NCBI GenBank assembly: GCA_046331095.1
Contig: JAXLRM010000004.1
Span: 248,001 to 312,000 of the forward strand
Direction: 5' to 3'
From: JAIBAC01 sp046331095
GTDB taxonomy: Bacteria > Actinomycetota > Acidimicrobiia > UBA2766
Length of the DNA: 64,000 nt
Positions within the stretch are counted from its first letter, which is position 1. Every line of letters begins with the position of its first letter. A model generated the notes under the pieces. The model was not told the DNA's origin and ran no database searches. It saw nothing but the letters and a program-made list of their open reading frames with translations. Below are positions 34,899-43,710 of the stretch, one piece after another. The translations under genes and the position numbers were made by a program.

Positions 34899-36422
34899 GT
34901 GCGCCGCCTTTCGCTGCGTCTGCGCCTCGCTCTCGCCTCGTCGGTCGGAGTGTTCCTCATCGCTGCGCTCGGCGGTTTCCTGCAGTACCGGCTCCTGTCC
35001 AACTCGTTCATCACGCGTGTCGACGAGCAGCTCGAGCGGGTCACGAACCTCGCCGAGCTGTTCGGTCCGGTCGGCTACGCCAACATCGACCCGTTCCTCA
35101 CCCAGATCACCGAAGGCCAGCCCATCGTGCGCCAGCGCGTCGACAGGAACGGCAACGTCCTCGACAGCGTCGGCGGCCGCGGCATGCCTGCGCCGCCCGA
35201 GGTGCTCGCGCTCGCAGGCCGCGACGGGCCCGACGTCAACTACACCGACACGTTCGGCGGCTTGCGTTTCCGGATCAGGGCACACCCCCTCGGCACGGGC
35301 CAGGTCCTGCTCGTGGGGCGCCCGATAGAGGACGTCATCGAGTACCAGCACCGTCTCTTCGGCTATCTCGTCGCGCAGTGCCTGCTCATGACTGTCCTCG
35401 CCGGCATGCTGGGCTACCTGGTCGCGCGCCAGGCGATCCGGCCGGTGCAGCGCACCGCGGACACGGCGGAGAAGATCGCCACCACGGGTGACCTCGGCAG
35501 ACGCATCGACGCGCCCACGAGTGACCGCGACCTCAAGCGTCTCACGCGCACGGTCAACACGATGCTGGACCGCATCGAGGAGTCCTACACACGACAGGGC
35601 GAGATGCTCGAGGCGGAACGTCGCTTCGTGGCCGACGCCTCCCACGAACTGCGAACACCGCTGACGACGATCAAGGGCAACGTCGACTACTTGCGCCGCA
35701 CTGCAGCCGACCCCGACGCAGTCGAGGACCTGCGCCAGGCGGCAGATCGCCTCGAGAAGCTCGTCGCCGCGCTGACCCAGCTCGCTCGTGAGGACGCCGG
35801 TGTCAGTGGGGAGCCCCAGCTGCTCGACCTCGGCGAGTTGACGGCCGATGTGCTCGCCGAACCGGAGTTCGCGGCCCTTGCCGTCGAAGCTTCGATCGGC
35901 ACCGGCGCGTGGGTTCGCGCGTCGGAGGGTTCGATGACCTCGGTGGTGCGCAACCTGGTGGCGAACGCAGCCAAGTACGGTGCCGAGCCGGTGCGGGTGA
36001 GTGTCGAGGTCGAGCACGGCTGGGTCGTCCTCGACGTGACCGACGCGGGCCCCGGTGTGGCGACCGAGGACGTGCAGCGCGTGTTCGAGCGCTTCTGGCG
36101 CTCCGCCGACGCCAAGGGTCGGACCGGCTCGGGTCTCGGGCTCTCGATCGTGGCGTCCGCGGTGCGGGGCGCGGGCGGTGAGGTGACCGCCTTCGCGGGA
36201 CCGGGCGGCCATTTCCGTGCGACACTGCCGGCGGCGACGCCTCCACAGAACCCGAGCTCGCAGGCGCAGCTTGACGTGACCCCGGCCGCTGGTCACATCA
36301 TGGGCGCGACCGACGACGGTTGGCCTGGACGAGCCGGGCCTTCGGAGTCCCACAGCCCTTCCCCCGGGGACCTGGACGCCGGCACCGGCGGGACTCAGGG
36401 CCGAGCGAGCGAGGTGACGTAA
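34899..36422 (+). CDS. Sensor histidine kinase, partner of the OmpR-type regulator
   Basis: A membrane kinase. The 507 residues show a membrane helix at ~8-30, an extracytoplasmic sensor of ~115 residues, a second helix (~147-170), a HAMP linker, the H box FVADASHELRTPLTTIKGN, N box NLVANAAKYG, DAGPGV and GSGLGLSIV. The last ~70 residues are a disordered tail after the ATPase domain. The GTG start at 34899 is followed by a basic RRLSLRLRL stretch before the helix. The stop is immediately followed by the TTG start of the acyltransferase, so all three genes may be co-transcribed. Confidence 0.92.
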   Translation: MRRLSLRLRLALASSVGVFLIAALGGFLQYRLLSNSFITRVDEQLERVTNLAELFGPVGYANIDPFLTQITEGQPIVRQRVDRNGNVLDSVGGRGMPAPPEVLALAGRDGPDVNYTDTFGGLRFRIRAHPLGTGQVLLVGRPIEDVIEYQHRLFGYLVAQCLLMTVLAGMLGYLVARQAIRPVQRTADTAEKIATTGDLGRRIDAPTSDRDLKRLTRTVNTMLDRIEESYTRQGEMLEAERRFVADASHELRTPLTTIKGNVDYLRRTAADPDAVEDLRQAADRLEKLVAALTQLAREDAGVSGEPQLLDLGELTADVLAEPEFAALAVEASIGTGAWVRASEGSMTSVVRNLVANAAKYGAEPVRVSVEVEHGWVVLDVTDAGPGVATEDVQRVFERFWRSADAKGRTGSGLGLSIVASAVRGAGGEVTAFAGPGGHFRATLPAATPPQNPSSQAQLDVTPAAGHIMGATDDGWPGRAGPSESHSPSPGDLDAGTGGTQGRASEVT

Positions 36423-37268
36423 TTGGCCACCGAGGGACGCAGCAGACACGGTGACCGCGGCGAGCACCTGTGGGTGGTCGAGGAGGCGGCCGACGTCGTC
36501 CGCCCCGAACCGCGCGTGCACGTGCCCGAGGATGTGTCGGACACCGACCGTTGGGGCCGCAGCGAGGACGTGTTGCGCCGTGTCGGTCCCGCGTTCGACT
36601 TCCTCTACGACCGCTGGTTCCGCACCGAGATCGAGGGCCTCGACAACGTCCCCGCGGGTGGGGCCCTGCTCGTGTCGAACCACGCCGGTGCCCTGCCCCC
36701 CGACGCCATCCAGATCATCTGGGCGATACGGCGCGAGCTCGACCGCAGCGTGTACGTGCTGGGCGAGAACATACTGAGCCGGCTCCCGGTCGCGGGGTGG
36801 ATCTTCCGCCGCATCGGGGGTGTGGAGGCGGCTCCTTCGACCGCGCGCAAGCTGCTCGGCGAGGAGGGTCGCCTCGGCCTCGTCTTCCCCGAGGGAACCA
36901 AGGGCACCGGCAAGCGCTGGACCGAGCGTTACCGCCTGCAGCGCTTCGGGCGTGGCGGCTTCGTGCGTGTGGCGATGGATGCCGGAGTGCCCATCGTGCC
37001 CGTCGCCGTCCTCGGTGCCGAAGAGGCGATGCCGATCTTCGGCCGCCTCGACGGTCTCGCGAACATGATCGGGGTTCCGTACGTGCCGCTCACGTCGCTC
37101 GTGTGGCTGCCGGTGAAGTTCCGCATCCGCGTGCTGGAGCCGATCGACGTGCACCTGGGCAACTCCGACGACCACACCCAGCAGATGGTCTCCGAGGATG
37201 TCCGCTCGGTGATCCAGAACGCACTCATCGACCTGCTCGGGCGCCGCCGCTCGGTCATCCTCGGCTGA
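36423..37268 (+). CDS. PlsC-like 1-acyl-glycerophosphate acyltransferase
   Basis: It probably acylates lysophospholipids or a related lipid. The 281 residues carry the acyltransferase motifs NHAGALPPD (NHx4D type), the FPEGTKGTGK block, and VPVAVLGAEEA. The N-terminal ~45 residues are charged and variable. TTG 36423 directly follows the kinase TAA and has GAGGTGA upstream. No long membrane helix is seen, so association is probably peripheral. The 3' end abuts repeat locus C. Confidence 0.87.
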   Translation: MATEGRSRHGDRGEHLWVVEEAADVVRPEPRVHVPEDVSDTDRWGRSEDVLRRVGPAFDFLYDRWFRTEIEGLDNVPAGGALLVSNHAGALPPDAIQIIWAIRRELDRSVYVLGENILSRLPVAGWIFRRIGGVEAAPSTARKLLGEEGRLGLVFPEGTKGTGKRWTERYRLQRFGRGGFVRVAMDAGVPIVPVAVLGAEEAMPIFGRLDGLANMIGVPYVPLTSLVWLPVKFRIRVLEPIDVHLGNSDDHTQQMVSEDVRSVIQNALIDLLGRRRSVILG

Positions 37269-37269
37269 C

Positions 37270-37543
37270 GGCCCGCGTTTGGGGTGGGGTGTGTCCGCAA
37301 TCGCGGGTGGTTTGTCGCGTGGGCGGGTCATCCGGCCCGCGCTTGGGGTGGGGTGTGGCAGGAATCGCGGGGGGTCGCGTGGGCGGGTCGCCCGGTGGCT
37401 TGGGGTGGGTGTGTCCGAATCGCGGGTGGTTTGTCGCGGGCGGGTCATCCGGCCCGCGTTTGGGGTGGGGTGTGGCAGGAATCGCGGGTGGTTTGTCGCG
37501 TGGGCGGGTCATCCGGCCCGCGTTTGGGGTGGGGTGTGGCAGG
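37270..37543. repeat. Palindromic ~64-bp tandem repeat, locus C (four full units plus one partial)
   Basis: Units begin with GGCCCGCGTTTGGGGTGGGG near 37269, 37333, 37450 and 37514 and carry CAATCGCGGGTGGTTTGTCG and GGGCGGGTCATCCG. The unit near 37389 is decayed and shortened. It fills the space between the acyltransferase and the next co-directional gene, the only one of the five loci that lies upstream of a same-strand plus-strand gene. Confidence 0.92.
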
Positions 37544-37555
37544 ATTGGGCGCCTC

Positions 37556-38430
37556 ATGGCGGACGTCGTCCTCACCGACGCCGAGATGGGTGTCGGCGTG
37601 CTCGTCGCGGACGCCCTGAACCGTCTCGGCATCGAGATCGCCCGTTCCGGCGCGCCCGCGCCCGCAGGGCAATCAGCCGCGGCCGAGGTGTGGCTCGAAC
37701 GCCTCGAAGAAGCCCGCACCGGCGGCCTCGTCGTGAACCATTGCCGGCTCCGCTCCGGGGGCCTGTCGCGGCGTTCGCTCGAGATGGCCGAGAGCGTGCT
37801 GGCAGCGGCTTCGCGCTGTGAGACGCTGCACCGCGTGGTCGTGGTCTCGAGCGGTCAGCTCTACGGTGCCGGCCCCGACCAGCCCACGTTCGTCGCCGAG
37901 GACTACGCACCGACGAGCCGGCCTGGTCCGTCGGCGATCGACTTCGCCGACCTCGAAGCAGCGGCGGCACGGTTCGCCTCTGCCCGCCCCGACGTCTCCC
38001 TCACGGTCCTGCGCGTCGCCGAGACCGTCGGGACCGCTCCCCATGGCCTTCTCTCGGACCACCTGCTCCAGTCGGGCGGTTTCGTGACGACGCGGTTCGG
38101 CTACGACCCGCAGGTGCAGTTCGTCACCGCTCACTCCGTCGCGGCCGCTGTCGTCCACGCGCTCACCGGGGACACGGCAGGGGTGTTCAACTTCGCGCCG
38201 ACGGATGCCTTGCCCTCTCGGCAGCGATCCGTCTCGTGGGCTGTTCACGCGTGCCGATACTGCGCTCGCTGAGCCTCGCCGGCGGGATCTTGAGGCGCAT
38301 GGAGCCGTGGAGCCACGAGCTCGCCAGACTCCTGACGTACGGTCGTGCCCTGGACCCCCAGCGTGCCCTCGACGCCGGCTTCCCCGAGCCGTCCCCTGCA
38401 GCCGCCGCGGTCGCCGCAGCCGTATATTGA
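37556..38430 (+). pseudogene. SDR-like (NAD-dependent epimerase-type) gene with a frameshift
   Basis: The frame from ATG 37556 gives an SDR-like protein with VVVVSSGQLYGAG, a DFADLEAAAARF helix, TVLRVAETVG and VFNFAPTDAL. It then derails at about 38210 and stops at 38272. The expected continuation (LSAAIRLVGCSRVPILRSLS, then MEPWSHELARLLTYGRALD) is in the next frame up to the stop at 38430. One missing base around 38209-38216 (GCCTTGCCC) restores a 291-residue protein. The normal glycine-rich NAD loop is replaced by LTDAEMGVGVLVADAL. This is either a recent single-base loss or a sequencing error. Confidence 0.75.
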
Positions 38431-38483
38431 GCGTCCCGACCGACCCGACCGTCCGTCCGACTGGCCTGACCCGGAGAGCGAAG

Positions 38484-38819
38484 ATGATCGAAGTCAGCCC
38501 GGAGGAGGCCGAGGGGCTGGCGAGCGGGGACGGCGGAGCGTTCCTGCTCGACGTGCGCGAGGACGCGGAGGTCACCGCGGGCAGGGCGCCGGGGAGCGTG
38601 CAGGTGCCGCTCGGGTCGCTACCCGACCACGTCGACGACCTTCCTGCGGATCGGCGCATCGTGTGCATCTGCCGTTCCGGCAACCGTTCCGCCCGTGCGG
38701 CGCAGTACCTGTCCCAGCGCGGCCTCGACGCCGTCAACATGTCCGGCGGCATGAAGGCGTGGGTGGCCGCGGGCCTCGAGGTGGAGACGCCCGCGGGCGG
38801 CCCCGGCCGGGTCGTCTGA
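38484..38819 (+). CDS. Single-domain rhodanese (sulfurtransferase)
   Basis: Rhodaneses move sulfane sulfur as a cysteine persulfide. The 111 residues hold one rhodanese domain: LLDVREDAEV, GSVQVPLGSL, the active loop CRSGNRSARAA with the persulfide cysteine at ~63, and NMSGGMKAWVAAGL. The ATG follows GGAGAGCG. It is cytosolic (no signal). It lies between two frameshifted genes and upstream of the IlvG-like gene; the partner substrate is unknown. Confidence 0.92.
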   Translation: MIEVSPEEAEGLASGDGGAFLLDVREDAEVTAGRAPGSVQVPLGSLPDHVDDLPADRRIVCICRSGNRSARAAQYLSQRGLDAVNMSGGMKAWVAAGLEVETPAGGPGRVV

Positions 38820-38824
38820 GCGTC

Positions 38825-39062
38825 GTGCGCATCGGGATCGCCCTCGCGGACCGGGACCTACCCGACGACAGCGGCATCGCCGCACTGGCAGGCGATGGGC
38901 AACCCCGAGCCGGCCCTGGTGTCGCTCGCGTCACGCGACGGCAGCGGCTTGCGCGCCGGTCTCGAGGCCTACGACGGCTACGACGTCGTCGTGGCGCGTC
39001 TCGTGCCGACCGAGGAGTTCGGCATCCTGGACCTCGTCGAACGCATATGCAAGGGGGACTGA
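38825..39062 (+). pseudogene. Small gene before the IlvG-like gene, apparently frameshifted
   Basis: A GTG at 38825 opens RIGIALADRDLPDDSGIAAL. This reads into an Arg-rich, clearly non-coding frame, while in another frame MGNPEPALVSLASRDG, AYDGYDVVVARLVPTEEFGI and LDLVERICKGD run to a TGA one base before the IlvG start. Removing one base near 38885-38893 joins them to a 78-residue protein. Alternatively only a 55-residue protein from ATG 38895 is made. The family is not recognised. Confidence 0.5.
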
Positions 39063-39063
39063 C

Positions 39064-40698
39064 ATGGCCGAGTTCACGGGCTCGGGCGGCGCGATCGCGG
39101 TCGAGGTCGTCAAGCGGTACGGGACCGACGTCGTGTTCACCCTCTCGGGTGCCCACGTCTTCCCCGTATACGACGCCTGCGCCAAGGGCGACGGTGTCGC
39201 CCTCGTCGACACCCGACACGAGCAGACGGCGACTTTCGCCGCCGAGGGCTACGCGAAGCTGACGCGGCGCCCGGGTGTCGCCGCGCTGACGGCGGGCCCG
39301 GGGGTGACCAACGGCGTCAGCGCCGTCACGTCGGCGATGTTCAACGGCTCCCCGCTGGTGGTGCTCGGAGGGCGGGCGGGCCAGGCCCGCTGGGGTGCGG
39401 GCAGCCTCCAGGAGCTCGACCACGTGCCGATCATGGCGCCGGTGACCAAGCGGGCGACGACGGCACGCTCGACCGATTCGGTCGCCGCCGAGGTCGACGC
39501 AACGGTGCAGGCGGCGCTCGCCCCTCACCGAGGCCCGGCCTTCTGCGACCTGCCCCTCGATGTCGTGTTCGGCCACGCCACCGTGGAGCTCGGCGAGCCC
39601 GCGAGCCCGCCGCGCCTCGAGCCCGACCCCGACGACGTCACCGCCGTCGCCCGCCTGTTGGCCCGCTCCGAACGGCCCGTGTTCGTCGCGGGCAGTGGCG
39701 TCTGGTTCGAGGCCGCGTGGGACAGGATGCGCGACCTGCTCGGCGAAGCCCACGTGCCGGCGTTCAGCAACGGACTCGGGCGCGGCACGATCGCAGCCGA
39801 CGACCCGCTCGCGTTCAGTCGCGCGCGATCGGTCGCCCTGCGTGAAGCCGATCTCGTCGTCGTGGCAGGCACGCCGCTCGACTTCCGCCTCGGTTTCGGC
39901 AACTTCGGAGGCGCCGACGTCGTCCACCTCGTCGACCACCCCGACTGCGTCGCCGGTCACGTCGATCTCGCCGCCAAGGCGGCCGGGGACCTCGGCCTCG
40001 TCTTCGAGGGCGTCGCGGCGGCGTACGCGTCGGTGCCAGGAGAGCGCCATGACCACCGCCGCTGGGTCGAGCACCTTCGCGACGTCGAGTCCGCCAAGCG
40101 GCGGGACGAACGTGCGCTGCTCGAGTCCGCTGCCACCCCGGTGCATCCGGCCCGCGTGTACGGCGAGCTGCTCCCGCGCCTCGACCGCGACGCGGTAGTG
40201 ATCGGCGACGGTGGCGACTTCGTCAGCTACGCAGGCAAGTTCGTGGACAGCTACCAGCCGGGCTGCTGGCTCGATCCCGGCCCGTTCGGGTGTCTCGGCA
40301 CCGGACCCGGGTACGCGATGGCAGCACGTCACGTGCACCCCGACCGCCAGGTCGTGCTGCTCAGCGGCGACGGAGGCTTCGGTTTCAGCGGTCTCGACCT
40401 CGACACGCTCGTCCGCTACGACCTCCCCGTCGTGGTGATCGTCGGCAACAACGGCATCTGGGGCCTCGAGAAGCACCCGATGCAGGCGATGTACGGCTAC
40501 GACGTCGCTTGCGACCTGCGCCAGGACACGCGCTACGACCTCGTGATGGAGGCACTCGGCGGTCACGGCGAGCTCGTCAGCGACCCAGCCGAGCTCGGTC
40601 CCGCACTCGACCGCGCGTTCGCGAGCGGAGTCGCGTCGGTCGTCAACGTCCTCACCGATCCCGGCGACGCCTACCCCCGATCATCGTCGCTCGCCTGA
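39064..40698 (+). CDS. ilvG: IlvG-like thiamine diphosphate enzyme (acetolactate synthase homologue)
   Basis: A ThDP-dependent enzyme of the acetolactate synthase family. The 544 residues closely follow mycobacterial IlvG: VFTLSGAHVFPVYD, the catalytic glutamate in DTRHEQTATFAAEG, LTAGPGVTNG, LGGRAGQARWGAGSLQELDH, PLDFRLGFG, YQPGCWLDPGPFGCLGTGPG, the ThDP motif LLSGDGGFGFSGL...GNNGIWGLEKHP, and GGHGELVSDPAEL. No regulatory subunit gene is adjacent. The mycobacterial homologue has not been clearly shown to serve branched-chain synthesis, and an oxalyl-CoA-decarboxylase-like role is possible. Confidence 0.88.
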   Translation: MAEFTGSGGAIAVEVVKRYGTDVVFTLSGAHVFPVYDACAKGDGVALVDTRHEQTATFAAEGYAKLTRRPGVAALTAGPGVTNGVSAVTSAMFNGSPLVVLGGRAGQARWGAGSLQELDHVPIMAPVTKRATTARSTDSVAAEVDATVQAALAPHRGPAFCDLPLDVVFGHATVELGEPASPPRLEPDPDDVTAVARLLARSERPVFVAGSGVWFEAAWDRMRDLLGEAHVPAFSNGLGRGTIAADDPLAFSRARSVALREADLVVVAGTPLDFRLGFGNFGGADVVHLVDHPDCVAGHVDLAAKAAGDLGLVFEGVAAAYASVPGERHDHRRWVEHLRDVESAKRRDERALLESAATPVHPARVYGELLPRLDRDAVVIGDGGDFVSYAGKFVDSYQPGCWLDPGPFGCLGTGPGYAMAARHVHPDRQVVLLSGDGGFGFSGLDLDTLVRYDLPVVVIVGNNGIWGLEKHPMQAMYGYDVACDLRQDTRYDLVMEALGGHGELVSDPAELGPALDRAFASGVASVVNVLTDPGDAYPRSSSLA

Positions 40699-40757
40699 AA
40701 GTGGGTCCCGGCCCAGTGGGCGGGGGGTCCGTGGGGGGCCGGTAGCCTCGGCCTCCG

Positions 40758-41414
40758 ATGGACGACCAGAGCGCTCCCCGCACCGGCATCGTCGAGCCTG
40801 CAGGAGGCCGAGGTCCCACCGTCGGCGACGACTACCTGTCGCCGCGCAACTACCCGTACCTGAACGCGGTCGAGGGACGACGACGCCGCAAGCGTGCAGG
40901 GCTCGTCTGGCTCGGGATCGGCCTCGTGCTGGCGGCCGCTCTGGTCGTCGTGATGCTGCTCCCACGGAGCGTCGCGCCAGGTGAGCGCGGTCCGGCGGAG
41001 CCTGCCGCTGCACCCGCGACGGCCGCCAGACGCACCACCACAGCTCCGGGATCCACGACCTCGCGTGTGCCGACCACGGGCGCCGAGGTCGTGGCAGCCG
41101 CGGCACCGACGACGGTGCCGCCCCCCCCGACGGCGACGATCACGCTGTCGCCGGTCGAGATGGCCTGCAACGAAGGTGCCACCGAGACCGCAACCGTCCT
41201 CTCGTGGACGTCGAGCGATGCCGAGACCGCACTGGTGACGGGCCCTGGTGGGCAGATCTCCACGATGGCCTCGGGCAACCGCGAGGTGGTGCCGAGCCGG
41301 CCGTGCGCGGAGGCCCCCTTCGACGACCGCTACTCGTTCTCGGTCCGCAACGGCAGCGGGGCCGCCGCCGGCGAGGCGACCGTCACCTGGACCGCCGTCG
41401 ACGCCGGCGACTGA
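40758..41414 (+). CDS. Single-pass membrane protein with extracytoplasmic domain
   Basis: No named family was recognised. The 218-residue protein has a polar N terminus of ~45 residues, a basic RRRRKR stop-transfer stretch, one membrane helix (~48-67), a linker rich in A, T, P and S (~72-125), and a folded ~90-residue domain. That domain contains ITLSPVEMACNEGATETATV and two cysteines that could form a disulfide, and has the beta-rich look of an Ig-like fold. Orientation is probably N-in. The neighbours give no clue. Confidence 0.65.
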   Translation: MDDQSAPRTGIVEPAGGRGPTVGDDYLSPRNYPYLNAVEGRRRRKRAGLVWLGIGLVLAAALVVVMLLPRSVAPGERGPAEPAAAPATAARRTTTAPGSTTSRVPTTGAEVVAAAAPTTVPPPPTATITLSPVEMACNEGATETATVLSWTSSDAETALVTGPGGQISTMASGNREVVPSRPCAEAPFDDRYSFSVRNGSGAAAGEATVTWTAVDAGD

Positions 41415-41481
41415 GCGGGTCGCTCTCCGAGCCGGCCACGAATCAGTCGGCGGGCCCGTGTGCGAATACCCTTCAGCGACG

Positions 41482-42195
41482 ATGGCCGTCGCCGCGGAGT
41501 TGCGCATCTTCCACAGCCGCCATCCGTCGGCCACGCGGCGGGTGTCACCCGATCCGATCGTGGCGAACGGGCCACGTGCCGGTGATGCCGCCGTGTACCT
41601 CGGCTGTCTCGTCCTGGGCGCCAACCTCGCCTGCCTCGACGCGACCGAAGCCGGGGATCTCGACACCCTGACGGCTGCGCTCGACGAGAGGCGCCGGCCG
41701 CCACGCGCGTTGAGGCACCGGATCCAGCTCGACCGCCACGGGCTCGACTCGAGCGTGCACCGGCTCGTGACGACCGAAGCGGGCTGGCGTCTCGCGCTCG
41801 ATGTGCACGGGCCGCCGGCTCCCCAGGTCGTCGGCGCACTCGTGGCCTTCGACCTCCTCCCGACGCGGACGCGCTCCAGGGCGCTCGCGGCCGCAGCCGC
41901 TGTGCGCGGTCTCGCCGCGTCCGGCGCCTTCGGGTCAGCGGACGACCTCCACGACCTCGTTGCCGCAGCGGTCTTCGGTAGCCCCGCGATCTCGGTGGCC
42001 GACAGTCGCGTGGTGTGGGCCCTCGAGACGCTCGACCTGCCGCCGGACAGGTCCGCGGTCGAGTCCGACCTCGTCCTGCGGGCCTATCGCCGTGGCGTGC
42101 GCGCCGCGCATCCGGACCACGGTGCCGACGACGACGGCGCCGCCGACCGGCTCATGGCGCTGCGGCGCGCCCGCGACCTGTTGCTCGGAGTTTGA
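41482..42195 (+). CDS. Protein with C-terminal J-domain-like segment
   Basis: The 237-residue protein has an unrecognised N-terminal ~165 residues (alpha/beta, no membrane segment). The C terminus reads VLRAYRRGVRAAHPDHGADD with a following helix RLMALRRARDLLL. The HPD tripeptide between two helices is the DnaK-stimulating hallmark of J domains, normally at the N terminus of DnaJ. ATG 41482 was chosen; GTG 41458 is possible. It ends 20 bp before gltX. A J-domain co-chaperone role is inferred from this motif alone. Confidence 0.6.
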   Translation: MAVAAELRIFHSRHPSATRRVSPDPIVANGPRAGDAAVYLGCLVLGANLACLDATEAGDLDTLTAALDERRRPPRALRHRIQLDRHGLDSSVHRLVTTEAGWRLALDVHGPPAPQVVGALVAFDLLPTRTRSRALAAAAAVRGLAASGAFGSADDLHDLVAAAVFGSPAISVADSRVVWALETLDLPPDRSAVESDLVLRAYRRGVRAAHPDHGADDDGAADRLMALRRARDLLLGV

Positions 42196-42215
42196 ACCCT
42201 GGAGGCCTGCACCGG

Positions 42216-43595
42216 ATGACCACAGATGTCGCGCCCGCCGGAGTCCGGGGCCGCTACGCCCCGTCGCCCACGGGCTACCTCACCGTCGGCAACGCGCGGA
42301 CGGCGCTGCTCGCCTGGCTCGACGTGCGCAGCCGTGGAGGCTCTTTCGTCCTGCGCCTCGACGACACCGACGTCGCCCGCGAGACTGTTGCCCCCGACGA
42401 GATCCGTGCCGACCTCGATGCGCTGGGCCTCGACTGGGACGAGGGCTGGGACGTCGGTGGGCCCTGCGCGCCGTACGCGACTTCCGAGCGCGCCGGGCGC
42501 CACCGGGCGGTTGCAGACGAGCTGTTGGCTTCCGGAGCTGCCTACTGGGACTACACCCCGCCCATCGCCGATGTCGCCGCGCACAAGGCGGGAAGGGAAG
42601 GAGCCAAGGCCGGCCGCAGCGCCCACCGTGGGTCGTCGCGGCAGGTCGAGGGTGTCGACCCGGTGCTGCGACTGCGCGTCCCCGCGGACGGCGCCGTCGA
42701 GGTCCACGACAGGGTCTTCGGTGCCATCCGTGTCGACGTCGCCGACATCGCCGAGGTCGCCCTCATGCGCGCCGACGGACGACCGACCTATCACCTCGCG
42801 TCCTGTGTCGACGATGCCGAGATGGGGATCACGTCGGTCGTGCGCGGTGCCGACTGGCTGAACTCGCTGCCCCAGCACGCACTCGTGTTCCGCGCCCTCG
42901 GCGCAGATCTCCCGGAGTTCGCACACGTACCGTTGCTCGTCGGCGCTGACGGGCAGAAGCTCTCGAAGCGCCAGGGTGACCTGTCGATCCGGCATCTGCT
43001 CGACGACGAGGGGGTTCCCGGGGGGGCGTTGTGCGCCTATCTCGCGAACCTCGGTTTCGCGGAGCGCACCGACCTGGAGGCATTGGCGGAGATGGCAAAC
43101 GGCTTCGACCTCGCGCTCTTGGGGAAGGCGTCGCCGCGCTACGACCCCAAGAAGCTCGAGGCGCTCAGCCGCAGGTGGCTCGCCGAGTGCGAGAGCCCCG
43201 AACGTCTCGCTGCGGAGCTGCGGTCACGTGCCGGCATCGAGCTCACCGAGGAGCAGGTGCGGGTCCTCGTCGAGGGTGTGCGTACTCGGATCCCGACTTT
43301 CGCGGCGGCCGGCGCGCTGGCGGGGTTTCTCGGCATCGACGACCGCGGCGGTCGCGATGTGGCCGTCCTCGACGACGACCTCGTCGCCGCGCTGCTGGGC
43401 ACGCGTCCCTGGGAGGTCGGCGCCCTCGCCGCCGCGATCGACGCGGCCGTGCCGGCGGGTCCCGACCGCAAGGCGAGCCTCGGCGCGTTGCGTGACGCCC
43501 TCGCACCGGGCCTGCGCGTCACTCCACCGCTGCACGTGATGCTTGCTGCCCTCGGCCGCGAGCGCAGCGCTGCGCGTTTGGCTCCCGGCGCCTGA
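42216..43595 (+). CDS. gltX: Glutamyl-tRNA synthetase with altered HIGH motif
   Basis: It charges tRNA-Glu (or also tRNA-Gln). The 459 residues match class I GluRS: RYAPSPTGYLTVGNARTALL, VLRLDDTDVARE, YHLASCVDD, VVRGADWLNS, the KMSKS loop as KLSKRQGD, and a helical anticodon domain to the end. The usual first histidine of HIGH (GYLHVG) is Thr here (GYLTVG) and the last is Asn. The anticodon-binding part is present, so it is not the short GluQ-RS. GGAGG precedes the ATG. Whether it is the sole GluRS cannot be told from this window. Confidence 0.85.
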   Translation: MTTDVAPAGVRGRYAPSPTGYLTVGNARTALLAWLDVRSRGGSFVLRLDDTDVARETVAPDEIRADLDALGLDWDEGWDVGGPCAPYATSERAGRHRAVADELLASGAAYWDYTPPIADVAAHKAGREGAKAGRSAHRGSSRQVEGVDPVLRLRVPADGAVEVHDRVFGAIRVDVADIAEVALMRADGRPTYHLASCVDDAEMGITSVVRGADWLNSLPQHALVFRALGADLPEFAHVPLLVGADGQKLSKRQGDLSIRHLLDDEGVPGGALCAYLANLGFAERTDLEALAEMANGFDLALLGKASPRYDPKKLEALSRRWLAECESPERLAAELRSRAGIELTEEQVRVLVEGVRTRIPTFAAAGALAGFLGIDDRGGRDVAVLDDDLVAALLGTRPWEVGALAAAIDAAVPAGPDRKASLGALRDALAPGLRVTPPLHVMLAALGRERSAARLAPGA

Positions 43596-43629
43596 GGGCG
43601 ACGACTGCGTTCGGCCCATCGATTCCCGA

Positions 43630-43673
43630 CCTGGGCGCGCCCACCCCATCGGGATGGGCCCGGCGCGCCCAGG
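43630..43673. terminator. Strong hairpin between gltX and a convergent gene
   Basis: Twelve-base arms CCTGGGCGCGCC and GGCGCGCCCAGG enclose a second stem CCCATC/GATGGG. It lies 35 bp after gltX and 38 bp before the end of the leftward permease gene, and should stop transcription in both directions. No T-run is present. Confidence 0.8.
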
Positions 43674-43710
43674 ACGCAAATGGGTTCTGGGCAGTCGGCC
43701 GTCCGCGTCC

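Noticed and set aside
34806..37448. An 880-codon open frame on the minus strand opposite the sensor kinase and acyltransferase
   Set aside because: It is a mirror of strong plus-strand genes in GC-rich DNA, has a biased composition rich in H, R, E and G, and no recognisable motif.
37270..37543. Insertion sequence or MITE with a transposase nearby
   Set aside because: No transposase, no target-site duplication visible, and the period is constant rather than a single element.
42216..43595. GluQ-RS (YadB) instead of GluRS
   Set aside because: The protein is 459 residues with an anticodon-binding part, whereas GluQ-RS is ~300 residues without one.
43630..43673. A sixth locus of the 63-64 bp repeat family
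   Set aside because: It is a single, different hairpin (CCTGGGCGCGCC arms) without the ACGCGGGC core or tandem period.
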